Assembly: GCA_016235815.1 (NCBI GenBank)
Contig: JACRIM010000013.1
Location: 31,199 to 95,198 of the forward strand
DNA length: 64,000 nt
Origin: Planctomycetota bacterium
GTDB lineage: Bacteria > Planctomycetota > Phycisphaerae > UBA1845 > UTPLA1
Direction of reading: 5' to 3'
Shown: piece after piece, positions 36,943 to 45,919 of the stretch
Layout of the letters: every line of letters begins with the position of its first letter
How positions within the stretch are numbered: position 1 is the first letter of the stretch
Translations under genes and position numbers: made by a program
The notes under the pieces: model-generated
Database searches by the model: none
The model's input: the letters and a program-made list of their open reading frames with translations, nothing else
Told to the model about the DNA's origin: nothing

Positions 36943-37872
36943 ATGAGGATCGTCATCGCCGGCGCGGCCGGATTCATTGGTTTTCACCTCACGCAGCGGC
37001 TGCTCGGCGCGGGCTGCGAGGTCGTCGGCATCGACAGCATGACGACCGGCAATCCCACCAATGCAGCCGACCTGTGCAAGAATCCAAAGTTTACCTTTGT
37101 CCAGCAGGACATTTGCGCGCCGCTCTCGATCGATGGCCCGGTGGATCGCATCTTCAACATGGCGTGCCCGGCGTCTCCGATCGATTTTCACGAAAAGGCC
37201 GTGGAGATCATGCTGACGTGCAGCCTCGGCGTGAAGAATCTGCTGGATCTGGCCAACACGAAGCATGCACTGTTCCTGCAGGCGTCGACCAGCGAATGCT
37301 ACGGTGAACCATTGGTTCACCCGCAACCCGAGAGCTATCGCGGCAATGTGAACCCCATCGGCCCTCGCGCGCCCTACGACGAAGGCAAGCGCTTCGCCGA
37401 GGCGATGACAACGACCTATCATCGATTATTCCAGACTCAAACCCGGCTCGTTCGCATTTTCAACACCTACGGACCTCGTATGCGCGCGGATGACGGCCGT
37501 GCGCTGCCGACATTCATCAGTCAGGCCCTCGATGGGAAACCGGTCACGATTCACGGCGACGGAAACCAAACACGATCATTCTGTTACGTGGATGACCTTG
37601 TCGAGGCAATCATTCGAACGGCCGACAGCGATTGCATCGAGCCGGTCAACATCGGCAATGACGTGGAGATCACGATTCGCGAAGCGGCGGAGGCAATTCT
37701 CGAAATCGTCGGTTCGAAAAAAGGGATTGCCTACGTCGAGCGGCCCGTCAACGACCCCGACCGTCGCCGGCCCGATCTGACGCGTGCCAAACACATCCTT
37801 GGATGGTCGGCGAAGGTTCCGTGGAAAGAGGGATTCGCACGGACGATCGATTACTTCAAGTCGATTCGGTAG
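36943..37872 (+). CDS. NAD-dependent sugar epimerase/decarboxylase, UDP-glucuronate decarboxylase-like
   Basis: An extended SDR of 309 residues. The NAD-binding GAAGFIGFHLTQRLL starts at residue 8; the catalytic set is Ser/Thr in ASTSECYGEP and YDEGK (Tyr and Lys). MACPASPIDFHEKAVE and the later RIFNTYGPRM and FCYVDDLVEAI are the signature of UDP-xylose synthases, which turn UDP-glucuronate into UDP-xylose. A dTDP-glucose dehydratase is less likely. I chose the ATG at 36943 over the TTG at 36919 because GAGG lies a few bases upstream. It probably feeds surface glycan synthesis; it stands apart from the glycan operon at 44-50 kb. Confidence 0.85.
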   Translation: MRIVIAGAAGFIGFHLTQRLLGAGCEVVGIDSMTTGNPTNAADLCKNPKFTFVQQDICAPLSIDGPVDRIFNMACPASPIDFHEKAVEIMLTCSLGVKNLLDLANTKHALFLQASTSECYGEPLVHPQPESYRGNVNPIGPRAPYDEGKRFAEAMTTTYHRLFQTQTRLVRIFNTYGPRMRADDGRALPTFISQALDGKPVTIHGDGNQTRSFCYVDDLVEAIIRTADSDCIEPVNIGNDVEITIREAAEAILEIVGSKKGIAYVERPVNDPDRRRPDLTRAKHILGWSAKVPWKEGFARTIDYFKSIR

Positions 37873-37991
37873 CCACCGCGGAGCAGCTCCTCCGCTCCCA
37901 AAAATCGTTACCCACCCACCGAAAATCCACAGGCGCGGCGAGTCCAATTCGCAGTGCAACGCGTCTCCATCTCACCGGTGTGAGAAGCCAC

Positions 37992-38696
37992 TCACACGTT
38001 CGCCGCGGCCTGAAGGTAGATGGGGTCGGGAATCGCTGCGTCGAGGAAGCCGCGATTTCGCGTAACGCAGCCGACACAGCCGCCGCACCATTGCGTGCCC
38101 GATGAAATGCACGACCATGTTTTGTCGAATGGCGTTTCAAGTCGCCGGCCAAGTTTGACAATGTCCGATCGCGTGAGGTCGATGAGCGGGGCCTCCACCG
38201 TGATTGGCTGGGTCGCCGCGACCGCCGAAAGCAGATGGTTGCAGAGCTGAACGCACTCGCGCGAGTAGTCAGGAAAGACCGAGGACGTCTTGGGCGCCGG
38301 CGGTCCCAGGTCCTCGCTTATTCCCAGGTAGATCTTGGTTGCCCCAATGGTGTGTGCCCAGGTGTAGGCCGCATGCACAAGCCCACTGATCAATCCCGGG
38401 ATGTAACAGTTGTTCGATACGGACTCACGCATTGCCATGGCATCTTCTATCTGAATCTTTCGCGAGACGCGCCCGTTGCCGCCTATCGTGGCAAAATGCG
38501 GCATCTCAACAACGAGGCGGTCATGGATCTCGTAATGATCGGCTTGACGCTCGAACATCTCAGCCTCGCGCTCCTCGGCACGGTGGCCGAAGCGCACATG
38601 AAGCATGGAGACCGGGTGTTCCTTCACGGCCAAGGAAAGTGCCACGGCGCTGTTCAGTCCGCCGGATGCAAGAACGATGACTTTATCTGATGGCAT
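37992..38696 (-). CDS. queC: 7-cyano-7-deazaguanine synthase (QueC)-like protein
   Basis: QueC turns 7-carboxy-7-deazaguanine and ammonia into preQ0 for queuosine. The 234-residue protein has the PP-loop near the N-terminus, but as SGGLNS (residues 11-16), with Asn where the family has Asp. The C-terminal four-cysteine zinc site is intact (WSCISSGTQWCGGCVGC) followed by VTRNRGFLDAAIPDP, closely matching QueC. The middle PDYSRECVQLCNHLL is also typical. The ATG at 38696 is chosen; an upstream extension to 38990 is unrelated sequence overlapping the divergent permease gene. No queD/E/F neighbours. Confidence 0.85.
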   Translation of the reverse strand: MPSDKVIVLASGGLNSAVALSLAVKEHPVSMLHVRFGHRAEEREAEMFERQADHYEIHDRLVVEMPHFATIGGNGRVSRKIQIEDAMAMRESVSNNCYIPGLISGLVHAAYTWAHTIGATKIYLGISEDLGPPAPKTSSVFPDYSRECVQLCNHLLSAVAATQPITVEAPLIDLTRSDIVKLGRRLETPFDKTWSCISSGTQWCGGCVGCVTRNRGFLDAAIPDPIYLQAAANV

Positions 38697-38917
38697 AGGT
38701 TGGACCCTCGTTGATACATCGGACCGCTGACGCCATGAGTTGGGAAAGCGTCCATGCGACCGATAAGAGCACGCGACCCATGAGATGGCGAACCCGAGTG
38801 GGTCAAAAGTGATCGCCAAATACACGCCTTCCCGCAGACGGGGCATCCGCGCAGAATACCCCTCGATATCGCGGCAGGGGTGGAAGTGGCGCCGCGCGAA
38901 CATGAAGGCGGTGCCGA

Positions 38918-40645
38918 TTGATACGCGGATTGTTCCAAACCAAACGACTCGATGACATCCTCGCCGCCGCGGCGTCCACCGAGCACACACTCAAGCGCAC
39001 GCTTGGTTGGGGACACGTCACGCTGCTCGGCATCGGCGGCATCATTGGTGCGGGCATCTTTGCGACCGTCGGCGAGGCCGCGGCGGGCGTCGGGGGGAAG
39101 GCGGGGGCCGGGCCGTCGCTCATGCTTTCGTTCACGATCACAGCCCTCGTGTGCGGGTTTACGGCGCTGTGTTATGCCGAGTTCGCATCCATGGTGCCGA
39201 TTTCCGGATCGGCTTACACGTACGCCTACTCGACGCTCGGCGAACTTGTCGCGTGGATCATCGGATGGGATCTGATCCTGGAATACGCCGTGGGCAACAC
39301 GGCGGTTGCAATCAGTTGGGCGGGATATTTCAAGACATTTCTGCGCGGGTGTGGAGTCGATGTGCCGATCTGGCTGGCGATTGACTATCGGTCGGCGGTT
39401 CGAGACGGGTTAGTGGATCAACTCCCGCACGTCTTTGGCGTACCGATCGCGTTCAACGTCCTCGCCTTTGGAATCGTGGCGGCCATCACCGTACTGCTGG
39501 TTTGGGGCATCAAAGAGTCGGCCCGCTTCAACGCCGGCATGGTGATTGTGAAGCTGATTGTTTTGGCCTTTTTTGTGGTGCTGGCATTTTACTATGTGTC
39601 GCCGACTCAAATGGTGAAGAACTGGCATCCCTTTCAGCCCACTGGGTGGAAAGGCACATTCACCGGGGCGGCGGTCATCTTCTTCGCTTATATCGGGTTC
39701 GACGCGGTATCGACCGTCGCGGAAGAAACGCGAAATCCAAAACGCGACCTGCCCATCGGAATCATCGCCTCACTTGTGATCTGCACCGTAATCTATATCG
39801 TGGTTGCCGGTGTGTTCTCCGGTTTGATGCCGTTCGAGGAATTGCAAAAACGCCCCAAGACGGAGCTGGCCGAGTCGCTGACGATGGCCCTGGATTATGT
39901 CGCGCCGCACCAGACCTGGGCGACCACCATCGTGGCATTCGGCTCCGTGGTCGCTCATACGGCAGTTCTGCTGGTGTTTCAGATGGGCCAACCGCGAATC
40001 TTCTTCTCCATCGCGCGGGACGGTCTGTTGCCTCCGACGTTTGCACGGATTCACCCGCGCTTCAAGACGCCGCACATCACGACCATCCTGACCGGCGTGT
40101 TTGTCGGCACGGTCGCAGGGGTTAGCAACATTGATGAAATGGTGGCTCTGACCAACATTGGAACGCTGTTCGCGTTCGCATTGGTATGCATCGGCATCAC
40201 CATTCTTCGTCACACCGATGCGGATCGACCGCGCCCATTCCGAGTCCCCTTTGGGGCGTGGCTCCTTCCCATGTTGGGCGTGGCATCCTGCATGTTCCTG
40301 ATGCTTTATCTTCCACCAGCCTCGTGGTGGCGGTTCATCGGCTGGCTGGTGCTCGGAATGTCGGTGTACCTGGCCTACGGCTATTCGCACAGCACCGTGG
40401 GACGCAAGGCGGGGCGATCCCCCTTTGCATCGTTGGGGTTAAAGGCGATGGCCCTGGGCGTGCTGCTGATTGCAATCGGCCTGTTCGTCGTTCCGCACGA
40501 TGCCCTGCCGGCGGAGATTCTCCGCGAAGCCTTCAACCCAACCGGGGCAACCCACACCCACAGTCTCTACGGTATTGTTCTGATCTCGATTGGTTTGGTC
40601 TTGAGTGCCGCAGGTGCGGCTCGCGCTTCGACCTCGCGCCGATGA
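38918..40645 (+). CDS. APC-family cationic amino-acid permease
   Basis: A 575-residue inner-membrane transporter of the APC superfamily, CAT type. After the cytosolic TKRLDDILAAAASTEHTLKR leader come the substrate-binding GIGGIIGAGIF loop in TM1 and about 13 further hydrophobic segments. Motifs SGSAYTYAYSTLGELVAWIIGWDLILEY and FFAYIGFDAVSTVAEETRNP are typical of bacterial CAT permeases. The start is TTG at 38918; it gives the conserved leader. It ends one base before the convergent nrnA stop. Substrate specificity is not readable. Confidence 0.9.
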   Translation: MIRGLFQTKRLDDILAAAASTEHTLKRTLGWGHVTLLGIGGIIGAGIFATVGEAAAGVGGKAGAGPSLMLSFTITALVCGFTALCYAEFASMVPISGSAYTYAYSTLGELVAWIIGWDLILEYAVGNTAVAISWAGYFKTFLRGCGVDVPIWLAIDYRSAVRDGLVDQLPHVFGVPIAFNVLAFGIVAAITVLLVWGIKESARFNAGMVIVKLIVLAFFVVLAFYYVSPTQMVKNWHPFQPTGWKGTFTGAAVIFFAYIGFDAVSTVAEETRNPKRDLPIGIIASLVICTVIYIVVAGVFSGLMPFEELQKRPKTELAESLTMALDYVAPHQTWATTIVAFGSVVAHTAVLLVFQMGQPRIFFSIARDGLLPPTFARIHPRFKTPHITTILTGVFVGTVAGVSNIDEMVALTNIGTLFAFALVCIGITILRHTDADRPRPFRVPFGAWLLPMLGVASCMFLMLYLPPASWWRFIGWLVLGMSVYLAYGYSHSTVGRKAGRSPFASLGLKAMALGVLLIAIGLFVVPHDALPAEILREAFNPTGATHTHSLYGIVLISIGLVLSAAGAARASTSRR

Positions 40646-40646
40646 T

Positions 40647-41699
40647 TCAATGATGCCGCAGATGCTCTTCCGCCGCCGCGATGACCGTGGCGATCACATC
40701 CTGAATCGCCTTGTTCTTCATTCGCACGCCGGCCGATTGAGGATGACCGCCGCCGCCGAACTTCTGCGCGAGTTCCACAACGGTGGTGCGTCCTTCGCCG
40801 CGCAGATTGATCCGCACAACGCCCGGCTCGCCCTCTGAAAAAAGCATGGCGATGCGAACGCCGCGAAGGGCACGGGGGATCGAAACCTGATCGTCGATAT
40901 CCTCGGGCTTGCAGCCCGACTCGGTGATGTCGTGGTACGTGAGGTAGCTGTACGCGATCGCGCCATTCGCCACAACCGTGGTGTGGTCGTAGACGCGCCG
41001 GAGCAATTCGAAATCACGCCGACCCTGCGAGCGGCAAAGCTGTTCACCGATGTGCGTCACGTCCGCGCCGGCGCGGACCAGGTCGGCGGCGGTCTGCAGC
41101 GATTCGGCGGTGGTCGGGGGCAGCGAGAAGCCACCCGTATCGCCGTGGATGCCCGCGTAAAGAAGCGAGGCAACCGGCGGGCTGATCGGCCAACCGAGTT
41201 CCTGAATCAATCGGGCGATCATCTCGCAGGTGCTGGAGGCATGAGGATCGACCCAGTTATACGCGCCGAAGTCGGTGTTGGTGATGTGGTGGTCAAGATT
41301 CAGACGAACTGCATCCGCAGGCGGCGCGATGGTCGAACCGACATTAATCCGCTTCTCCGTCGCTGTATCGAGGATAATCACGGAATCCCGGTCCGAATCG
41401 GGCGAGACGTGCCGTTCGATTGGGATCGCCGTATCAAGCTCCAGCATGAAGGCAAGCCGTTCCGCGACGCAATCGGGGGGTAGGCCGACTCGAGCGTCCA
41501 CGCCCTGCTCACGTAGTGCGCCTGCAAGCCCCAGGCACGAACCAAGGCAGTCCGCATCAGGGGTCACGTGGCCAAGAAGCAGCGGTTTTCGTGCCTTGGC
41601 AAGGGCCGCCAGGAATTCACGCTGGGGACGGCAGCTATGGCTAAGGCCTGTCTTCGATGAACCTGTGGAATTTTGCGGCTTGGGAGCGTTGAGTTCCAT
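40647..41699 (-). CDS. nrnA: DHH-family oligoribonuclease / pAp phosphatase (NrnA-like)
   Basis: Degrades nano-RNA and may dephosphorylate pAp. The 350-residue protein shows the DHH metal motifs in order: GHVTPDADCLGS, an IILDTATEKR Asp, LNLDHHITNTDFG, and YAGIHGDTGGF. The C-terminal DHHA1 domain closes with KFGGGGHPQSAGVR. The frame reaches back to 41744, but the intrinsic terminator at 41743-41807 overlaps that point, so the ATG at 41699 is the likelier start; no strong ribosome binding site is evident. Confidence 0.9.
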   Translation of the reverse strand: MELNAPKPQNSTGSSKTGLSHSCRPQREFLAALAKARKPLLLGHVTPDADCLGSCLGLAGALREQGVDARVGLPPDCVAERLAFMLELDTAIPIERHVSPDSDRDSVIILDTATEKRINVGSTIAPPADAVRLNLDHHITNTDFGAYNWVDPHASSTCEMIARLIQELGWPISPPVASLLYAGIHGDTGGFSLPPTTAESLQTAADLVRAGADVTHIGEQLCRSQGRRDFELLRRVYDHTTVVANGAIAYSYLTYHDITESGCKPEDIDDQVSIPRALRGVRIAMLFSEGEPGVVRINLRGEGRTTVVELAQKFGGGGHPQSAGVRMKNKAIQDVIATVIAAAEEHLRHH

Positions 41700-41742
41700 C
41701 AGCAATAAGGATAGAGACGGAGGAGCCGCGCCGCAAAGGCGC

Positions 41743-41807
41743 AAAAAAAAGGGCCAGGGTTCGGGTGCGTGCTGGGGGGAAACACGCGGGGCTCCGAAGC
41801 CCTGGCC
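41743..41807 (-). terminator. Intrinsic terminator downstream of the DPM1-like gene
   Basis: On the reverse strand a long hairpin (GGCCAGGG at one end, CCCTGGCC at the other, 41752-41807, with an internal GCGTG/CACGC stem) is followed directly by C and eight U (complement of 41743-41750). It separates the DPM1-like gene from nrnA. Confidence 0.85.
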
Positions 41808-41971
41808 GGAGTTTTGAGGATATCGGCTGAAAGTCGTGATTCAAGCGAAAAAGAGTGGTGTGCGCGATTCTTTGATATTGAGTATCTCGGTACGCGCGTA
41901 ATGTTATGCAATACATATTCTTAGACGACGCGCGGATTTTGCCTGTGCACAAACACCGGCTGATTGCGTAC

Positions 41972-42754
41972 TCAGCCGCGCATGATTCGCCAGATTGCGA
42001 TGGCAGCGACCGCAAGTGAAGCGACGGTAAGCATCGGAAATAGCGCCGGCCAGCGGAAACGATAGAGCCGCCAAAGGTGCAGAAGGTACTCGAGCTGCTG
42101 GCGGATTGTGAGTTTGCTCTTTCCGTGCATACGGTCGGAAAACTCGATGGGGATTTCGCGGACACGCCGGCAACGGGCCTTGATGAGAATTTCAAGACCG
42201 ATCTTGTAGCCGATGGGATTGAGGCCGGCCTGTTCGGCAGCGCGAAGTGTTTCCCTTCGAAGGCAAAAGAACCCCGCCATCGGATCGCTGGCGGTGGTGA
42301 GGGGTCTGGCAAGGAGCGTCGCAACCGACGAGTTTATCTGGCGAAGGAAGCCCCAGTCCTCTTTGGTTTTTCCACCGACGGTGTAGCGGGAACCGATCAC
42401 GAAATCGGCGTCGCCGGTGACAACCGGCGCCATCAATGCAGGCAGCGACTCGGGCGGGTGCGACAGGTCGGCATCCATACAGACGAGCAGGTCGTAGTTC
42501 GCTTCAACGAATCCACGGACGACCGCGGAGGAAAGTCCGCGTTCGTCGGTGCGGGTGATTAAGCGGACCGCGTGATTCTTGGCCAGTTCGGCAACAACCT
42601 CCGGCGTACCATCGCGGCTGTTGTCGTCTACAAAGACAAGTTCGCCAATTATCTTCGCCGCGCGGAGGGCGTCGAAAACCCGCTGCGTGAGGATCGGGAT
42701 GTTTTCGGCTTCTTTGTAAGTCGGGACAACGATGGAAACAGGTGGATGAGGCAT
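41972..42754 (-). CDS. Dolichol-phosphate mannosyltransferase-like GT2 (polyprenyl-phosphate sugar synthase)
   Basis: A 260-residue GT2 enzyme of the DPM1 type, which moves a sugar (mannose or glucose) from its nucleotide to a polyprenyl phosphate. It opens with VSIVVPTYKEAENIP, has VFVDDNSRDGTPEVV and the DxD motif CMDADLSHPPE, then GSRYTVGG and the conserved AGFFCLRRE; it ends with one membrane span (FPMLTVASLAVAAIAIW). The ATG at 42754 starts the GT fold directly; upstream residues to 42841 are not conserved and overlap the DUF971 gene. The polyprenyl-linked sugar could serve the DUF2723-type glycosyltransferase encoded 2 kb away. Confidence 0.9.
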   Translation of the reverse strand: MPHPPVSIVVPTYKEAENIPILTQRVFDALRAAKIIGELVFVDDNSRDGTPEVVAELAKNHAVRLITRTDERGLSSAVVRGFVEANYDLLVCMDADLSHPPESLPALMAPVVTGDADFVIGSRYTVGGKTKEDWGFLRQINSSVATLLARPLTTASDPMAGFFCLRRETLRAAEQAGLNPIGYKIGLEILIKARCRRVREIPIEFSDRMHGKSKLTIRQQLEYLLHLWRLYRFRWPALFPMLTVASLAVAAIAIWRIMRG

Positions 42755-42812
42755 GGGGGGATTGTACGAAAAGACTCGGGGCTGGCGAGATCGTCGCTGC
42801 AGCGCCTTCGTT

Positions 42813-43205
42813 TCATGCACCCGTGGACGAATGTTCGTCAATCACTCGCAGGTAGCGAAAATCGTAAATCCCGGTCGAATGGCCATCGCCCCACGTGATC
42901 TGAATCGCATAGTTGCCGACGAGCTTGGCATCGGCGAACTGGGTGGCGCGGTCGATGCCCGCGGGCAGGACGGTGAGCGACAATCCTGTGTGTGCCGGCG
43001 TGACAGTTTTCTCCTGCCGAGTGGTTCGGCACGTTGCACAGGGGCAACGTTTGCGCAGAAACGCCAGCGAATACCGACTGACACGGCCATCGGCCCAGTC
43101 GATGCGGAGGCCTTCCTTGCGATCAAGATGCAGATTAGCGGGACGGTATGCGTCGGCCGTGAGGGGTTGCTTCAGGGCTTGTTCGATCAATTCGTCTTCG
43201 GTCAT
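42813..43205 (-). CDS. DUF971-domain protein
   Basis: A 130-residue protein with the DUF971 (gamma-butyrobetaine hydroxylase N-terminal-like) fold: LRIDWADGRVSRYSLAFLRKRCPCATC, then a loop and NYAIQITWGDGHSTGIYDF. The CPCATC cysteines may bind metal. Elsewhere DUF971 is encoded beside Mrp/ApbC-type Fe-S ATPases or fused to them; no such gene is adjacent here. It is divergent from the methyltransferase fusion by 31 bases and upstream of the DPM1-like gene. Confidence 0.85.
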   Translation of the reverse strand: MTEDELIEQALKQPLTADAYRPANLHLDRKEGLRIDWADGRVSRYSLAFLRKRCPCATCRTTRQEKTVTPAHTGLSLTVLPAGIDRATQFADAKLVGNYAIQITWGDGHSTGIYDFRYLRVIDEHSSTGA

Positions 43206-43236
43206 AGCACGCTCTGCCGCGTAGTATAGGGGGGCA

Positions 43237-44076
43237 ATGACGAACGACGCGATGAGAGACTGGGAATACCCGGAGCCGCCGATCCTGGATGTTCGGTTGG
43301 CAGAGGCATTTGAAGCGTGTCATCGTGTCGGTGCTGTGAACATCCCGCTCGAAGAACTGCCGCAGCGCATCCACGAATTGCCATCGCCATACATACCGTT
43401 GATCATTTTCGATAGTGATCACGCACGCGCAGAGGCAGCACGGAGGGAGTTGGTGGGGCGAGAGCGATCCATATCGGCAGTGCATTCGGGCGAGGACTAC
43501 CTGCGGTCGGGGTCCACCGAAACGGGGCCTTCGAATCGTCGACTCTGGCGACCGCACAAGTTGACCGTTCAAGCGATGGCAGTCGCCCGCACGCAATGGG
43601 GCGACGTTCGCGGCAAGCGCGTGCTCGATCTTGCATCGGGAACGGGCCGGGACGCAGTGTATTTGGCAATGCAGGGAATGAGCGTCGAGGCGTGGGATAT
43701 TCTGCCGGACGCATTGGATCGGCTACGCGACCTGGCGGTTCGGAACGGCGTGAAGGTGACGGCGTGTGTTCGGGATGTCGAGCGCGACAGCCTGATACCA
43801 CCGGAGACCTATGACATGATCGTGTGTTTCAATTTTCTGTACCGGCCGCTTATGTCGGCGATCGCGCAGGGCATTCGCACGGGGGGACTGCTGGTGTATG
43901 AGACATTCGCCGGGCCGCAACGGGAGATGTTCGGCAAGCCGACACGTGAAGCGTTTGTCCTGCGGTCCGGTGAACTGCCGTCGTACTTTGATGGATACGA
44001 ACGAATCGAGTATCGAGAGCATCTTGCGGCTCCGCGGCGATTTGTCGCGAGCCTGATTGCGATGCGTAACCGATAG
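43237..44076 (+). CDS. Rhodanese-like / class I SAM-dependent methyltransferase fusion
   Basis: A 279-residue protein of two parts. Residues about 10-85 resemble a rhodanese domain (ILDVRLAEAFEACHRVGAVN, IPLEELPQRI), but the active-site loop that should hold cysteine reads FDSDHARAEAARREL, so sulfur transfer is unlikely. Residues about 115-275 are a Rossmann methyltransferase with motif I VLDLASGTGRDAVYLAMQG, an acidic VEAWDILPDALDRL motif II and CFNFLYRPLM, resembling TehB/UbiE-like enzymes. The substrate is unknown. It is divergent from the DUF971 gene and converges on the DUF2723 gene with 9 bases between stops. Confidence 0.82.
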   Translation: MTNDAMRDWEYPEPPILDVRLAEAFEACHRVGAVNIPLEELPQRIHELPSPYIPLIIFDSDHARAEAARRELVGRERSISAVHSGEDYLRSGSTETGPSNRRLWRPHKLTVQAMAVARTQWGDVRGKRVLDLASGTGRDAVYLAMQGMSVEAWDILPDALDRLRDLAVRNGVKVTACVRDVERDSLIPPETYDMIVCFNFLYRPLMSAIAQGIRTGGLLVYETFAGPQREMFGKPTREAFVLRSGELPSYFDGYERIEYREHLAAPRRFVASLIAMRNR

Positions 44077-44085
44077 GAACGCGCG

Positions 44086-45669
44086 TCATTCCTTCGCCGG
44101 AAGGGTGTACTGCGTGGTCTGATTCCCCTGCTCCAGCGTGGGGTCTTTCGGGTGAAGGCGGATGATCACGCCTTTCAGTTCAAGGTCGTAGGCTTCGAAT
44201 ATCCAACTCGGCATGTAGTTAGATGAATCCGTGTTGATATACGCCAGCCCGCGCGACGCATAATCATTGATTCCCAGCGGCGTGAACATGACGCGCGGCT
44301 CGGCAGGCTCAATATCACAGGGAACCGTCAATGCAACATCCGGTCTCACGCCGAGGACATCGCGGGCATAGACGAGCACGTTGTTCACCGTGAAATCTGC
44401 AATGAGCAGTCCGTTCGGATCGACCTGGCCCAGGGCCGAGCGGGCGTATCGTTCGGCGCTGACATCCGAGTTGAGCCGCGGCCGCAGGAAATAGGCGTAG
44501 GCATCGCGAAACGGTACATCCTGTCGAAACGGTACCGCGACCTTGTAGGCCTTGAGCATCGGCGGCACGACGTCATAAACCAATGCCGGCAACAGGGCGA
44601 AGGCGAAACCGGCAATGAGTCGCGGGCGGGATTTCGTCAGCCAATGCGCCGCGGCAACGGCCGTGAAGACCGCCCATACGCAATAGCACGGGATGAAAAA
44701 GACGTACTGATCGGCAACGGGGTAGCGGAATGCGAAGACAAAGTCGACCAGGAATATTCCGAAGCCGAACCAGGCCAGCCATTTTAGTTCGCGTGACCCG
44801 CGAGCCAGCCACCAACCAAGTGGGGCGGCAACAATGAGCGGCGTTGGAAAATTGAGTGCAAAAAACTGAGTCGTCTTAACGAGTTGGCGACCCGGCGAGA
44901 ACGACGTATTGAGCACATCTTTGGCGAATACGGTTCCAAACAGAGCGGAGTGAATGGTGGCGCCAAGCGGCGTTCCGCGCGAAAGCTCCCGAGCGATCAG
45001 TGCAAGATAGGGCAGCAGGCCGAGCAGATAAGCCAGCAAGCCGGTTAGTAGCGTTGTCGCGTGAATTCGACGCGCCTTCAGCGACCAGACGACCAGGCCG
45101 AGATACGCCGGCAGGTGAAGCGCGGCGAGCAAATGGTTCGATGCGCCGAGTCCATTGACAAAGAGCGCCAGCAGGAACCAGTTCGTCGAGCGCGTGCGGA
45201 TGAATCGCTCGACGGCCCACAATTCAATCGCCAGCCCCGCCGCATAGAGGCTCAGCACCTCCGCGATGACGGCATGCTTCCAAAAAGTGTGGCTCACCCC
45301 GAGCATGACGGCGGCCATGAGCGCGGCGGGCACGCTTCGCGTCAGTCGGGACAGCGCGTCCGCGAAGAATCCAATCGCCACCGCGGCACAGAGGCTGGAA
45401 AAGAGATTCACGCGCCAGGCGTGAGGACCGAGCGGAATCGCCGCAAATGCCTTGGCTAGCGCGATGTAGAGCGGGTGCGCGAGGGCGAGGCCAAGGGCGC
45501 CTTCGTAATCCCCTTTGGCGACACGAAACTGAAAGGTCGCGCTATCCTGCCACAACAGCCCGGGTGCGCAGGTGACGACATAGAGCAATAGAAAGCAGAG
45601 GATGGTGAGCGGAAGCAGGGGCAATCGCGGGCGGTTGTCGCGGGGAGTGGTGTTCACGGCATCAGCCAC
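44086..45669 (-). CDS. DUF2723-type membrane glycosyltransferase
   Basis: A membrane protein of about 527 residues with 10-11 hydrophobic segments followed by a soluble C-terminal part (from about residue 390). The N-terminal loop CAPGLLWQDSATFQFRVAKG carries the acidic residue typical of DUF2723/GT-C O-mannosyltransferase-like enzymes (usual form GDSAEF), which use lipid-linked sugars on the periplasmic side. It is the last gene of the FkbH operon. A GTG at 45669, 4 bases after the ACP stop and with GGAG upstream, is preferred; a longer frame starts at 45699 inside the ACP gene without a ribosome binding site. Confidence 0.78.
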   Translation of the reverse strand: MADAVNTTPRDNRPRLPLLPLTILCFLLLYVVTCAPGLLWQDSATFQFRVAKGDYEGALGLALAHPLYIALAKAFAAIPLGPHAWRVNLFSSLCAAVAIGFFADALSRLTRSVPAALMAAVMLGVSHTFWKHAVIAEVLSLYAAGLAIELWAVERFIRTRSTNWFLLALFVNGLGASNHLLAALHLPAYLGLVVWSLKARRIHATTLLTGLLAYLLGLLPYLALIARELSRGTPLGATIHSALFGTVFAKDVLNTSFSPGRQLVKTTQFFALNFPTPLIVAAPLGWWLARGSRELKWLAWFGFGIFLVDFVFAFRYPVADQYVFFIPCYCVWAVFTAVAAAHWLTKSRPRLIAGFAFALLPALVYDVVPPMLKAYKVAVPFRQDVPFRDAYAYFLRPRLNSDVSAERYARSALGQVDPNGLLIADFTVNNVLVYARDVLGVRPDVALTVPCDIEPAEPRVMFTPLGINDYASRGLAYINTDSSNYMPSWIFEAYDLELKGVIIRLHPKDPTLEQGNQTTQYTLPAKE

Positions 45670-45673
45670 GCGG

Positions 45674-45919
45674 CTACAACTCCACACCGTGGTCGGCAAG
45701 CAACGACTTCAGCCCGGCGACGGATTGAAAGGAGGCAATGCTCTCGGTCGGCAGCATGACGCCGAACTCCTGCTCGAGCGCGCCGATCAGGTTGATGTGG
45801 TTCAACGAGTCCCATGAATCGACGGACTCCGACGACAGCGAGTCGACCACTTCGTCTGCGGCGACGCCAAGTATCGCAGAAACGGCGTTATTGAATTTGT
45901 CCAGGTTCTCGCGCGACAT
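45674..45919 (-). CDS. Discrete acyl carrier protein of the FkbH operon
   Basis: An 81-residue ACP with the phosphopantetheine serine in SVDSWDSLNHINLIGALE, inside a four-helix sequence distinct from AcpP. Its ATG shares one base with the fkbH stop (TGATG at 45917-45921), so the two are translationally coupled. In FkbH systems this partner carries the glyceryl or other acyl unit made by the HAD protein. A longer frame to 46003 is an out-of-register reading of the fkbH 3' end. Confidence 0.9.
   Translation of the reverse strand: MSRENLDKFNNAVSAILGVAADEVVDSLSSESVDSWDSLNHINLIGALEQEFGVMLPTESIASFQSVAGLKSLLADHGVEL

Noticed and set aside
37978..37997. GTGTGAG-AAGCCA-CTCACAC hairpin as a terminator
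   Set aside because: It overlaps the queC stop codon and has no U-run on either strand.
38697..38990. N-terminal extension of queC
   Set aside because: The extra 98 residues do not belong to QueC and overlap the start of the divergent permease gene.
41731..41750. GCGCC...GGCGC hairpin followed by A8 as a forward terminator
   Set aside because: A terminator needs U after the stem; A follows on the forward strand. On the reverse strand the U-run belongs to the larger hairpin at 41752-41807.
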